Shown here: positions 40,933 through 52,300 of the stretch, piece after piece
Layout: the number at the start of each line of letters is the position of its first letter
Numbering within the stretch: position 1 is the first letter of the stretch
Assembly (NCBI GenBank): GCA_017590115.1
Contig: JAGGNK010008337.1
Span: forward strand, 2,294,001 to 2,358,000
Length of the DNA: 64,000 nucleotides
Direction of reading: 5' to 3'
From: Montifringilla adamsi
Lineage: Eukaryota > Chordata > Aves > Passeriformes > Passeridae
The notes under the pieces: model-generated
Databases searched by the model: none
The model's input: the letters and a program-made list of their open reading frames with translations, nothing else
What the model was told of the DNA's origin: nothing
Translations under genes and position numbers: made by a program

Positions 40933-43900
40933 CTGAAGAAGAGAATGCAAATGCATCAAGTTACAGGAGAATCCAACAAAACTGAACAAATCTACTCTGT
41001 AAGTTTTATTAGAATGCAAGTAATCACTTCACGTGGACTAAGTATCAGTGTGGATGAGGAATAAGGTGCTTTGGGGGCTTTTTTGTTTCAATTTTCTGCC
41101 TCTTGCACTATAACTTCACATGTGATGAGAAAAGAAACAGAAATTTAAAAGTTTACCTTTGGGTGCTAATCTTAGCATGTCACCAGCACGGAAGGAAATT
41201 TCTTCTTCTGAGAGAGCATTGAAATCATATTCTGCTCTTCCAACTACATGGTCATCTTCTCCACTCGCCCAGTTACTAGACACTGTTTTCAAACAAAAAT
41301 CACAAGTTTATCTGCTTTGAGTTACAAAGTTTGGTATGTATTTCAAAGGAAAATGAAGAAACTTCAACTTCCTTGCTAAAACTTTTCCAATAGAGAAGTG
41401 ACATAGGTAACATGAAAAGCAAGATTTGGGGAACAAATCCAACCAACACTTGTCCCACCCAACCCAAACTGCCACATCTAATAGGAAGGAACCAGAAGTT
41501 GAGAGGAAGCATGATTCTGGAATCACAGAAAGCTTCAGCAGGAAACCACATCTTAACAACAGGTTACTTAAGCAGGCTGCATCACATGCCTAAAATTCAG
41601 CACTGTGCCCCAGCATCTATTAATTACTATTGCTGTAGTGTGAGACTAATCACTACACAGGCAACAACAAAAGGAACGATACACGCTGCACTTCTCTGGT
41701 GCTGCAGGTCATCTTTACCTGTTTCTTCCTCACTGTATGTAGAAAGCAGCTTCCAAATCAGGTAGGGGCCTCCCAAGATAACAGCAAAGAACAAGAAAAT
41801 GGGCCAGGATTTCGCAGAGTTAGCCACCTTGTCTTCAAGACCAGCACGAGCTACTTTGCCCTCACTCTCAGCCCACAAATCCTCGTTGTCGCAGCTCTGC
41901 CGCAGACCCAGCAAGCGCTGCAGGCGCTGGTACAGGTACCTTATAGTTCTCACTAGAGCAAAAGCTGAGAACACCTTGGTGAAGTGAATTTTGAGGCGGG
42001 AGAAGTGGTTGGCCACATCCAGCACGGCCCTGAAGCTGTTGTAGACAGCGGAGAAGGTGGCATCCATCATCATGCTGACCGAGGCGAAGGCGTGCACGAT
42101 GCTCTCGATGGACTGGAAGGCGCCTCTGCTGCTCTCCTCGGCCTGCTGCACGAACCTGCTGGGGGGAATGCTGTCGGCACAGAAGCGGTTATAGCCCAGC
42201 CCTCCGTAGCCATAGCTGTAGGGACTGTAGCTTCCATAGAAAGAGGTGCCATAGGAGCCATAGCCTGGGGAAAAGGAGCTGCTGTAGGCTGGCCTGAAGG
42301 CGCTCAGGCTGCTGCTTGCCGTTTGCTGGGAAGGTCTTGGCAAAATGGGCGGAGGGATTCGTGCCACCGTGGGCTGGCCAGGCCTGGTCAGCAGGTTGTC
42401 ACCCAAGTCAGCAGACCTAAACCAATTCAGACAACCAAGATCAGCACCCAGAGTTAAAGTTTTCCTTTGCACTAACTCCTAAACACCACAGAGAGTTTCA
42501 GCAGTGCGGGGACAGGCAACCTGGGAGCCCAACACTCAGTACGTTGAACAGGGTTTGATGGAAGTGAAAGATCAGGACAGGAAACACAGATCCTTCAGGG
42601 GGATAAAACCCGCATAACCAGATATCCAGTGCAAACATGGAACTGGAATGTAAACATGGAAACAATGTAAACATGGAAACAATGCAAACATGTTAAACCC
42701 TTGCCTGTTTATTGTGTATTTAATGTATCAACCCACGAAACACACAACCCAGAGCCCTCAAACGTGCTGCTCTAACACCCAGGTCATTATTCTGCACATG
42801 AAAGCCTCTCATGGGCCCTAACACGAACTTCTATGAACTTTCCAATCTAAAAGTTTTATTTCCAGCCCTGGTTCCTAGCTCTTCTACACAATGAGCCAAT
42901 GATACAGCAGGAAGAAAGCTTGAGAGCTCCTCTGAATCCACTCTTAAAGGGTGGCATGACCTAACCGGGAATCCAAGTAATTACGCAACAATATGCGCAA
43001 GGGCTTTGGGGTCTCCAATTTCTCCCTCTACCCCAACTACCTGATTACCTGTGTGCAGGTTTTCAAGGGGTTAAATCTACTACTGAGAAGTGTTAGCAGA
43101 GAGAGGTCTTAATTTAGTAATTTTTCTTTTCCTTTGCATGCCCTTCGTAATAAAACTCTGGAAGTACTTGACTGGCATTTGAATTCTGTCAAGCAGCTTT
43201 TTGTCCAACTTCTGCCAGTTCAATACAAATATATGTGTTTCATTCACACACTAGCACCCTAAAAGTCAAACATTCTATTTCCCATGCTTACTGCCTCGAC
43301 CCACAACTTCCCACTTCTGCAGCCCAGGAAAAAAAGAAGGATGTCAAGCTGGAATTGCTATGGAGCTGCTGCTTGCTGTACTATTCCCATACAAGGTAGG
43401 GAACAGCTTCCTCTCAGTAAAACTTACAGGTTTCCACAGCAAAGAATAATATTTGTGTCTTTACACTGCTGCTTTTTCTGTCACAGACTGTAACTCTCCC
43501 AGCAGTTGAAAACAGGAGGAAAAATAAGTTATTACCCCAGCAAACAGAGCTAGTGTAATTCAGTCACACTGCAGCCCTCTGTCCATTAGACAACTTGGAC
43601 ACCCTGCTTCAAAGCTGCCTGAAGCCCTTTAAAATGGGGTAAATAAACCCAGAATGAAAAACCAACACCACCAAACTGCTGGCTCAGCACACTGCAGAGA
43701 GCACAGCGAAGTTTCTGCTCAGTGTTTCGTGCTGGGCCAACCTTTTGCCCAGTTTCAGCTCCCTCCAACTGCAATCACCAGCACCGAGTGAAAAACAAGG
43801 CGAGTATTCAGCCAGCCAGCCTTCCTTGGCTTCCCATAAAAAAGAAGGAGCTGACAAACACTTTCTGTGCATCCTTCTCCACGAGCAGGTTGGGTTTTCT

Positions 43901-44565
43901 GGGAGAACTCCCAGAAGACGGGAACACACACACACGAGACTGACAACACACAGAGATCTTTTCCAAGTCCTGGGGCTGACTCCTTAAAGGAGTGAGTTTG
44001 GCTGCAGCTCCCCTCTTCCTGCAGAGGCTCGGGGGCTACAGAGCTGCACAGCCCCAGGAAAGGACTGTGAATGCTCTCAGGAATGGACTGTGAGAGCCCC
44101 CAGGAATGGGCTGTGAGTGTTCCCAGGAAAGGACTGTGAACGCCCCCAGGAAAGGACTGTGAACGCTCCTAAGAAAGGACCGCGAATGCTGCCAGGGAAG
44201 GACTTCTAATCCTCCCAGGAATGGACTGTGAACTGACTCTACCCCCGGTGACAACACGGCTTTCCCTTCCCCACACCGCACACGCAGCTTCCCCATGCAG
44301 CCAGCGGGGTTTGAGCTCCAAGCCCCGCACGCCGAGCGCGCCCGTCCCCGCCCGCCACAATCCCCTCACGGCGCGGGGCAGCCCGGCCGGGCCCGACCTT
44401 TGAGCCCGCCCCAGGGGAGCGGGCCCGGCCGGCCCGAGGGGCCGAACCCCCAGGGCCGCCGCGGCGGGGACGCCCGGGGAGGGACGGCCGCACTCACTGA
44501 AAGGCGGTGGCGGTGCCCGGCAGCCGCCGCGACTCCCAGGGCTTGGGCGGCGGCGTCGCCGCCAT
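40637..44565 (-). CDS. PEX13: PEX13, peroxisomal membrane docking factor
   Basis: Four exons give 1,188 nt and 395 residues; human has about 403. Peroxin 13 is an integral peroxisomal membrane protein that, with PEX14, docks the cargo receptors PEX5 and PEX7 for matrix protein import. Visible are the proline-rich N terminus (MAATPPPKPWESRRLPG), a Tyr/Gly-rich stretch (YGSYGTSFYGSYSPYSYGY), the conserved FVQQAEESSRGAFQSIESIV membrane-associated region, a hydrophobic segment at about 226-247 (WPIFLFFAVILGGPYLIW), and an SH3 domain at about 272-330 from AEYDFNALSEEEISFRAGD through GWLLAS to GLVPANYIKILG. The tail ends GGEKQEL. Compared with human, the glycine-proline run near residue 20 is shorter. 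It is transcribed away from PUS10 out of a shared GC-rich promoter, the arrangement also found in human. All residues typical of the SH3 core, including ALSEEE, W and PANY, are intact. Confidence 0.98.
41157..41282 (-). CDS. PEX13: PEX13 exon 3 (SH3 first half)
   Basis: Residues 256-297: NWASGEDDHVV, then AEYDFNALSEEEISFRAGDM, the RT-loop half of the SH3 domain. It enters and leaves in phase 1. Confidence 0.97.
41719..42416 (-). CDS. PEX13: PEX13 exon 2
   Basis: Residues 23-255. It holds the RPGQP/PPPILPRPSQQT segment, the Tyr/Gly-rich region, the conserved membrane region and the hydrophobic WPIFLFFAVILGG helix. The acceptor is GGTTTAG and the donor ACAG|GTAAAG. It leaves in phase 1. Confidence 0.98.
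42631..42692. repeat. Short tandem repeat, about 17-bp unit, in PEX13 intron 1
   Basis: Units of the type GTAAACATGGAAACAAT start at 42,631 (variant), 42,650, 42,667 and 42,684 (partial). Confidence 0.85.
44055..44240. repeat. Minisatellite, 23-bp unit, about 8 copies
   Basis: The motif GGACTGTGAA or a variant recurs with exactly 23-bp spacing at 44,062, 44,085, 44,108, 44,131, 44,154, 44,177, 44,200 and 44,223 (each within one base), separated by CNCCCAGGAA-type sequence. It lies in PEX13 intron 1, about 250 bp inside from exon 1. Confidence 0.92.
44498..44565 (-). CDS. PEX13: PEX13 exon 1
   Basis: Residues 1-22 plus two bases: MAATPPPKPWESRRLPGTA and on to the FQ junction. The ATG lies in a GCGCG ATGG context. 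The donor is GTGAGT at 44,497; it leaves in phase 2. Confidence 0.96.
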
Positions 44566-44570
44566 CGCGC

Positions 44571-44696
44571 CCCCTCGGCCCCGCTCGGCTCCGCTTCGGC
44601 CTCGCTCGGCTCAAGTTCGACCCCGGCTCGGCCTCACTCGGCCCCGCTCGGTTCGGGCTCGGCCTCGCTCGGCCCCTCCCACCGGCAGGCGCCACG
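44571..44696. repeat. CTCGGC-type GC-rich repeat in the shared promoter
   Basis: Imperfect reiteration of CTCGGCC, CGCTCGG and CCTCGCTCGG words over about 125 bp immediately upstream of the PEX13 ATG, probably in its 5' UTR or core promoter. Confidence 0.8.
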
Positions 44697-44699
44697 AGG

Positions 44700-44821
44700 G
44701 AGCGCCGAGCTATTCCACCAGCCGCTCTACGGGCGCGGTGCCCCGCCGCGCCGGTCGAGCGATGCGCTCTGCCGCTCTGCTGAGCGGGTCTGTGCCGGCT
44801 CCGCGGGCCGCCGAGCGAGGG
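44700..44821 (+). other. PUS10: PUS10 5' noncoding exon (lower limit estimated)
   Basis: The donor GAGG|GTGAGC falls at 44,822-44,823 in the CpG island, and the ATG exon starts with an acceptor at 46,203, so a noncoding first exon is required. The start site is not visible. An ATG at 44,762 in this exon would open an upstream frame. Confidence 0.5.
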
Positions 44822-46203
44822 GTGAGCGGGAATGGGAACGGGACCGGGAAAGAGAATGGGAATGTGAACGGGAACAGGAATAGGAATGGGAGCGGGAACA
44901 GGAATAGGAATGGGAGCGGGAACGGAGTCGGGACGGGGCTCCCGTGCCCCCCTCCCCTCACAGACGAGGGTCTGAGCTCCCCCTGAGGTGCCGGGCCGGG
45001 GGCCGCGGTTCCTCCCCTCACGTTGCCACCAAGTGTCGGGAATACTGTCACATTTCCCCGCGTGTGTCAGTATTTAAGTCGCGTGGAGGCGAATTGAGGT
45101 CGCGTTTACCTAAAAGCCTGTTTGTTGGTGTTTGTTCTTTCCCTTTAAAAGCAGCTTTGAAGTTTTGCAGGCAGCCCTTGGTTTTTGCAGCTTACCCTAA
45201 AGCATCCAAACCCAGGACTGAAGGAATTAATTGAATTAATCACTTTTCCCCATGGCTGCAGGATTCCTGTGCAGGGTACTCCTGAGCAGGATTGGGTATT
45301 GCAGGTGTGACAGTGGCTGGCATGGAGAACATGGATAAATCCCATTCCTTGGGACACAAGAACGAGGAGAGTATCAAGTGTTGCTTACAAGAGCTAAGCC
45401 CAAAGCAAAACCAGGTGGTTCTTTAGTGCTGTGAATTCCTTGCTGACTCGTTAAACCTTTGGTCTGAACAATTGTGGTTGTCCTTATGTGCCTCCTGAAA
45501 TTTCCAAGATGCCCAGTAAGGGTGAGCACCTCACTGGGAGTCTCTCTTCTTCCAAAAAAATGCTGAGTTCACAACATTTTGGCCAGAAAAACCCAAAGAA
45601 ACCAGTCTTTTCTACAGTTCTGGGCAGAGAGAATGACAGGTAATCAAATTAGCCATGATATTTTAGGGGTGAAAAAAAAGCTTTGTGAGATTTCTCACAA
45701 AAACCGTGAGTTCTGTATTGAGAAGGGAAATAAATCTTTATTTTATAAATCTTGTTTATAAATATTGTTTTTCCCTTGTGATTTTAGCACACTGATTCTT
45801 TAGTCACTACAATTTGAGGAGGAATTCCCATTTTAAATTTGCCTATATATGCCTTAGCTCCACCTTCCTTCATTCAGTCAAGATTAGCATGTCATGTACT
45901 TTATCCAAGATAAAACTGGGCAAAAGCTCAGCATTTCCTTGTCAGAATTCGAGTTCAGGTTTTCTAGGAAAAACCTATCAAATACAGAAGATTTTCCTCC
46001 AGTCAATTGTTTTGTTGGTTTTTTGGTTATTTTTTTTGGGTTGATCTTCCACTTCTCCTGTGCCTGTGATTTACAACAGACACCCCAAGTTTTCTCTAGA
46101 GGCCAACAAAAACTCCGGTTGCTCTGAACATGGTGCAGTTACTCAGCTGAACACTTTGTTTGTTCTAAGCTTTCCTTTTTCCCCTCTCTGTGCTGAATTT
46201 CAG
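44822..46203 (+). other. PUS10: PUS10 intron 1
   Basis: Starts in the CpG island with the GGGAAN repeat, then turns AT-rich. No exon was seen. Confidence 0.6.
44829..44937 (+). repeat. G-rich hexamer repeat (GGGAAN) in PUS10 intron 1
   Basis: About 18 units of GGGAAT, GGGAAC, GGAATA and close variants follow the first donor directly. G runs lie on the sense strand. Confidence 0.9.
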
Positions 46204-46214
46204 GTTTGCCCATC

Positions 46215-46340
46215 ATGTCTCCAGTGGCAGAGAAGGACAGGCCAGTTGTTGAGCTCCTGCTGGAGGCTGGCACGTGCCCACGCTGTGTGCTGAGGTTCTG
46301 CTGCGTGGGCTCCCAGCTGCTCTACAGACACCCAGCCCAG
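46215..46340 (+). CDS. PUS10: PUS10 coding exon 1
   Basis: Residues 1-42, with CPRC at 21-24, the first half of the zinc site. The exon begins at 46,204 after TTTCAG, giving 11 nt of 5' UTR. The donor CAG|GTCTGT is non-optimal. Phase 0. Confidence 0.95.
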
Positions 46341-49300
46341 GTCTGTGCTGGAAAAGGAGCTGTGTAAAACTCTGATCGTGCCTTTAATGGGAAGGAAATT
46401 TAGGTGAAATGGCAGAATTGGGATGCTGAAAGAATTGCAGGGGAGGATTGTTAATTACCTGAGGATAAATCAGAGAAACAGGGTGTTGTTAGACATCCTT
46501 CTTAGCTTGCTCTAACCCCCTGTCTCTGTGCTTTGTGTCTGCTGCTGTCTGTCTTGGTTGGTCTACCTTTGCTCAAGTTTAGACTCTCCACAATTCATTT
46601 TTAACATCTTTCTTCCCTGTCCTTTTCCATTTTTTTATCAATTATTTGAGGAGTGTTCGTTCATTGTGCCGTTTTTTTATCCTTTTGCGTCTCTACCTGA
46701 TTTTCCTCTGAGTTGCAACAGCACAGTAACTGCTGTCTTCCTTACTGAAAGCCCTTAATGAATCCTTCTTCCTGAGCTACGTCTTGTCTCTCATCCTTGC
46801 AGGAATCAGAGACTGCAGGTAATTGTTAATTTTTGAAGGCTTCTCTCCTGATACAAAACTCTTACTCTGTGTGTTGAATTGCACCCCCACCTGTGTCTGC
46901 TCTCTCTTCTTTTTATTGTAGTGGCCCACTCTCTTCCTTTTGAGTTGAAGGAATTAAGGAGTTGAAGGAATTAAGTTCTAACATAATCTGAATGGCAAGA
47001 AAGCACTAAATGTTTCTTTTCATGGGATAGTGTTGGGGCAAAGATAAAAGTGTTTCTGCAAGGCAGGTCTGGAAAACGTTTTCACTCTTGGATGATAAAC
47101 AAGTTTACTCAGCAATATTTTCCCTGGAAATTTCTATCCTGAGAGCAATGCAGCTTGGAGCTGTTGAACTGTGTCCTAAAGATGTCTTTGGGCATAAATT
47201 CCGTGTTGTTAATGCCACACACTGAGCCTCAGCTGGAACAGCACTGCCCTGTGGAATTGTGCTTGTTAGAGAGGAGCAAACAACCAGGGTGTGTTTCCTC
47301 TCTTTGTGTCAGGATCTGCTGAAGGATCTGCAGGAATTTCTGAAGAACAGCCAGGAGAAGGAAGGCACAGGCTGTTTGGATGTGGCTGACCCACCCTGTA
47401 AGAGAATCAGGCTTGAGCACAGCAAGGAGGAAGGTGCTGATGATCTGACCCACAACGGGGCTGTCCCACAGCTTCCCTCAGCTGGGAATGCTGAGAGCTC
47501 GGCTGGCAAGGTTTGCAACGTGTGCTTGGGGATTCTCCAGGAGTTCTGTGAAGCTGACTTTGTTAAAAAGGTACATTTTTCACCTTTTGGGGGTACTTTT
47601 TTGGAGTTTGTGTATGCTGGGGCCTGCAGGATGGAGCTGGTGACTGAAAACACTGAGCAGTTTTTTTTGTTGTTTTTTTTTTTCAAAAGAAATGTTTTCT
47701 CTTTTATTTTTTACACCTGTACAGCTGGGAAGTTGCATCTGTGGTGGCACCAAATTTTGCCCAGGCTTTGTAATAGTGGCACTTTTTTGAAAAGAAATAG
47801 CAGTGCAGGTGCAATGGAATGACTGCAGGGAGCACACTTTCCTAAGAAAAGGACTAGCAGCTATGTGGTTACATGGATTTAGGAGATGACCTGAGGTTCA
47901 GCTGCTTTCAAGGAAAACCTCAGTGGAGCTCTGAGGAACTCTTCACTTTTTATGTGACAGGAAAATGAGGAGTCATCGAGTGAACCACATGTTTCTAATA
48001 ACAGCATGAACCTGTCTTTATGAAGTACCACAGGGGAAGAAAATGTTGTGGTGATGCAGCAGACTGTGGATATTAGAGAACATGTGAGTTAGGAGAGAAT
48101 GTGGGCACAGAGTGTTGCAAATGCCATCTCTGAGCAATTGTACTGCTCATGTGAGCAATATCAGCTAGATATTTCTAGCTGAAATATCAGCTAGAAAACT
48201 CACACTGGCATCTGAGATGTTTAACAGTTTTGATAGAAAAGGATTTCATTTTATAGCAGGAATGTATCAAAAATGGGACTAGACAGAAAGCATAACACAT
48301 AGTTTCTGTTGCTGCAGAACATAATTGTCTCTTTTTTGTTTCCATGGGCAGAATATGTATCTTTTTACAGAATCCACTGCTAAGATTTGTTTCAGAGCTG
48401 CTCTTTTCAGCAGTTGTTAAGGCACCACAAAACCTACTTATTTGATACAGAAATTTCCTTCTCTGAGATGCTGATTTCACCTAAAATTTCAATATACAAT
48501 TAGTCCTGGCCTTAAAAGAGTGAGTTTGGTTGTTTCATAGCACCAAGAGTACTGTTGATTAGTAACTGTTTTTAACAGGACAGAAAAGCTTGTGTTTCAA
48601 TAAGTTGTTAGTGATTGCTCTGGTTTGTATGTTGGGCATCTCTCTGAGTGTGTGATTACGTGAATTCACAGTGATTATTCTAGAACAAAAATTATCAGCT
48701 CAGTCCCATTGCTGTGGTTTTATATTAAGCTCCTTCTCTTACAGGTGTGCCAAAAAGTTAATTCTGCTGACTACCAGTTCACCAGTTTTGTATTTTCTGT
48801 GTCACTACCCCCACAGCTGTCTGTCAGGGAGGTAAGTAACTGAAATAACAACTTAAATAATTAAATACATATTTAAGAAAGTAACTGTGGAATGTATGAG
48901 CTGGAGGTGGTTTGATTTTTAATTGTTATTGTTTAAAAAAACCCAAAAGCCATGCTGGAAGTGAAGTCTGCTCTCCCCTTCCTTCTGGGTGAGCATTATT
49001 GTAATTAACAAAGGGCCTGAGTCACTCCAGCTTTCAGTTAGCCCAGGAATTACTTTCCATCTGAAGACCCAAAGGAGTTTGTTGAAACCCTCAGTGAATT
49101 GCTCCCTTTGGTGCAGATGTCAGCCCTGTTTTGTGGATCTTCTCAGAGACAGAGCTGCACAGCTGGTCCCTTTCCAGGGATAAAGGATAATTGGCAGTGC
49201 AAAATGCCAAGGAAGGAATTTGAGGATGAACTCTTGAAGTGTTCAGCATTTTAAATGATGGGAAAATACACTTAGTATTTTGCAGTCTTCCTCTGCTTTC

Positions 49301-52300
49301 TGATATAAAATGATGCAGAAGTACTGTTCTAAAGGCGATGCAAAAGTGGTGTTTTAAAGGGCAGCACGTAAATCTGTGCAGGAAATGCCTGCAGTGGTTG
49401 AGATGTGGTGGAAGCTGCAGTGAACATGGCAGAAAGAAGAGTAGATGGTGTTGGATTTTTGTGTAGAGCTGTGGTGAGGTCTCTTCTGCTCCCACACAGT
49501 TTGGTAAATAATCACTGCACGTGTGCTGTGATTTGTGCTGTTAGCTGGGGCATCTTGGGCAAGTGCCACTGTAACAGCTGACAAATACTCCACTCCTAAA
49601 TCTTCTGCAACATGAGATTCTCTGCTTCCCACCTTAAATTGGGCATAGTTGGTGTGTTTGCTTTGTCCTTTCTGGCTGGGTGAACTTCCCTGATTCCCAC
49701 TGTGGGTTTTGATGCCTCCAAAAGATGATGTCTGTCAAAAAGCACTTTCAGGCTAGGTGAGTATTGAGATGCCTGTGATGTCCTGGCAAGCCCCAAACTT
49801 AGGTCAGACTTTACCGAGTTTTAGTGCCGCTTTAAGCCTGGTGTAAGCTGAGCACCAGGAGCGCCTGATGTTTGCAGGAAGGCTCGGTAGAGGGTGGTGT
49901 TGTATTGCAGTTCAGCTGAGGGATGTCCTCGCTGCCTGGGGCTCGTGTTCCAGCGAAGCAGCAGAGCTGGGGACAGCCAGGGGAGTCAGAGCTGTTCTGT
50001 GGGCCCACAAATCAATAGATGGAGTGAAATGAGTGAGTAGGAAGCTCCAAAAGTGGGTGTGTTCCCTTTGGAAGCGCTTCTGGTTTGGCTAGGAGAAGGT
50101 TTGGATTAAGAAGTTCCTGCTGTCCCTTCTATTCCATCCCTCCAGTCTGGTCAAATGCTGAAGCAGCTGTTTGCTCCAGCTGCAGGGGTAAAAAGGGGTG
50201 ATGGTGGAGGAAGAACTTTAAAAATCATGGGGCTTTATTTACCTCCTCTCTGTTTATCACTTAAAAAAATAAGTGAGAACCTGTTTTATAGCCACAGAAA
50301 AGCAGCAACACAGTATGTAATAATGTCTGAAAATACCCAAACCAGGTATCAGAATATCTCAACATGCTTGGTGCTGAAAAGAGACCATTTGTTAAATTCT
50401 CCTTTTAATTCTTTGACCTGCTGTGTACAGGAACGTGTGGAATCCTGTCATCAAAGAACACCCAAAGGTAGCCTCTCTCCCACTGCCCTCTGGTGTGACA
50501 CACAGATTTTCTCCATCATCTTTTTTTAACACAAAAAATCAGAAACTGCCTCTCGGCATTACCTCCATCTCATTTAATTATGACACTTGTCATCCTGCCA
50601 AGTCTGAAATGTATGAGGGAAGCTGGAGAAGAGCGGGACATAAAATCCACATTTGCATAGTATTTGTATCTGTGATGCAAGGAAGCAATTGCCTCCTTCC
50701 ACAAGTAGGAGATTTGATTGAAATAAATCATAAATAGAGGAGTCCCCAGTTTGTGTCAGACAGCTCTATTAGGAAGAGAGGTGAGTGGTGCCCTTCAGAA
50801 GGGTGGCTGCTGGCTCTGCTGTGCTCTCAGTCGTGATCCATCATCCTGGTGCTTGCTACAAGGACATTGATGCAAATAACATCTGTAGTCATTACTCCCT
50901 GTAGGGCTGCCTGTGCCTCATCCTGGAATTCCCCATCTCCAAGCTCTCTGCTAATGCACTGAACAATGCTGGGGCTGGGACTGCACGTGGTATTTCAACT
51001 GTTGCCACTGTGCTCCCTCAGATAGCACCAGAATAATATCCTGCAGCTCCTAATCAATACAGTGCCTGGGCTGGTGTGTTCCTGAGATGTGTTTGCTGCT
51101 GAGCATTGCCCTGCAGGCTTCAGCTCTGTAATGAGCATTTTTCATTTTCAAACCACTTCACAAACATGAAGTAATTAGGAAGTAGAGGGATCTGATCCCC
51201 TGCTCCACGTTCAGCTGGGAGAGAGTGCAGGGGTTTGGCTGGCTTGGTGGTTGAATGCAATTTGGAATTTGGGATCTTTTGGCTTCTGTGCTTGCAGTAC
51301 CCTCATCTATTGTTTCCCCTTAATTGAAGGGGAAAAGTAATTTCTTTAATTCTCTTTCAGCTTGGAAGTCAAGAGAGAGAGGAGATGAAATTTGACCTGT
51401 GGTCTCATTTTAGCATAGCTACTCCCATGCAGAAGTTTTGTCTGTTTTGTAGTTTTTTCCCAAGAGAACAGGGAAGAGGAGTGTGATGAGCCTCCCCCTG
51501 AGCTCCAAACATCCCAAACCTGCAAGTGCTCTAAATCAAGGCATGAGAGAGGTTTCTTTGTAAATTGGCATTTGTCAAATGCAGCTTCCTAGGCCCAGTT
51601 CAGTGGTTGCCACATCCTGTAGTTCAGAGCTACATTCAAGGAATTTCAATGGAAGCTATTTTTATTTATGATTTTATCTGGGTTATTATGCAAACAGGAT
51701 TACAATATACTTCTAGTGAAGCAGCCTTACTCATCCTGTCTTCAAATGCAGGATGATGAATCACAGTGGATTTGAGCAAACAGCATTTCATCACTACAAC
51801 TGCATTTGTTTTGTTCAGCAGTGTGAGGGTTTGTGTATCGTGGATCTAACAAAGTTCATGTCCTCTCTCCACCATCCCTCTTCCCTCTTAATTCCTGGCA
51901 CTGTTTTTAGGGTTATTCCCTCATTCTTTTAGGTGTACCAAATGAAGGATAACAGACTTATTTTGTTGGTGGAGTTCCTTATCAGCATGGAAAAGGGATC
52001 TATGATGTGGTTCATTCTGATATCCCTGTGATCCTGAAGTTTGAGAGCTGTTTACAAACCTTTTCCTCAGAATTATTTCCTTGACAATGCACAGTGATTC
52101 TTTCAGCAGAGTTTGGGGGAGGTGATTCTTGAAATACATGAAAAATAAAAGATGGGGAAGGGGTTTAAAAGCCTGCAGCCTACAGACTGAAAACTGTTTC
52201 ATTGTGGTGCATTCAAAGCAAAGAACTTGACTTATAGAGTTTGTCTCCAGTGAGGAGGTTGACACAGGCTGAATTGGTTAAGTGCTTTCCTGCCAGTCCT

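Larger units (their letters stand above)
44566..44821. promoter_or_regulatory. Bidirectional CpG-island promoter of PEX13 and PUS10
   Basis: GC-dense interval between the PEX13 ATG (minus) and the first PUS10 donor (plus); the island itself spans about 44,290-45,030. The PEX13 side is made of CTCGG-rich repeats. No TATA or CCAAT box was seen. The head-to-head arrangement of these two genes is conserved in human. Confidence 0.8.

Noticed and set aside
41627..41718. Extension of the PEX13 exon 2 frame beyond 41,719
   Set aside because: A consensus donor (ACAG|GTAAAG) ends the exon, and exon 3 continues the conserved sequence in phase.
44055..44240. Regularly spaced repeats that could suggest a CRISPR array
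   Set aside because: The repeats are contiguous 23-bp units with no unique spacers, in a vertebrate intron. This is a minisatellite.
44295..44986. Long Pro/Ala/Arg-rich plus-strand frames through the PEX13/PUS10 island
   Set aside because: Composition artefacts. They run through the PEX13 coding exon in antisense and through the first PUS10 donor.
49091..49495. Minus-strand 134-codon frame in PUS10 intron 3
   Set aside because: No splice support, no domain and no family resemblance.
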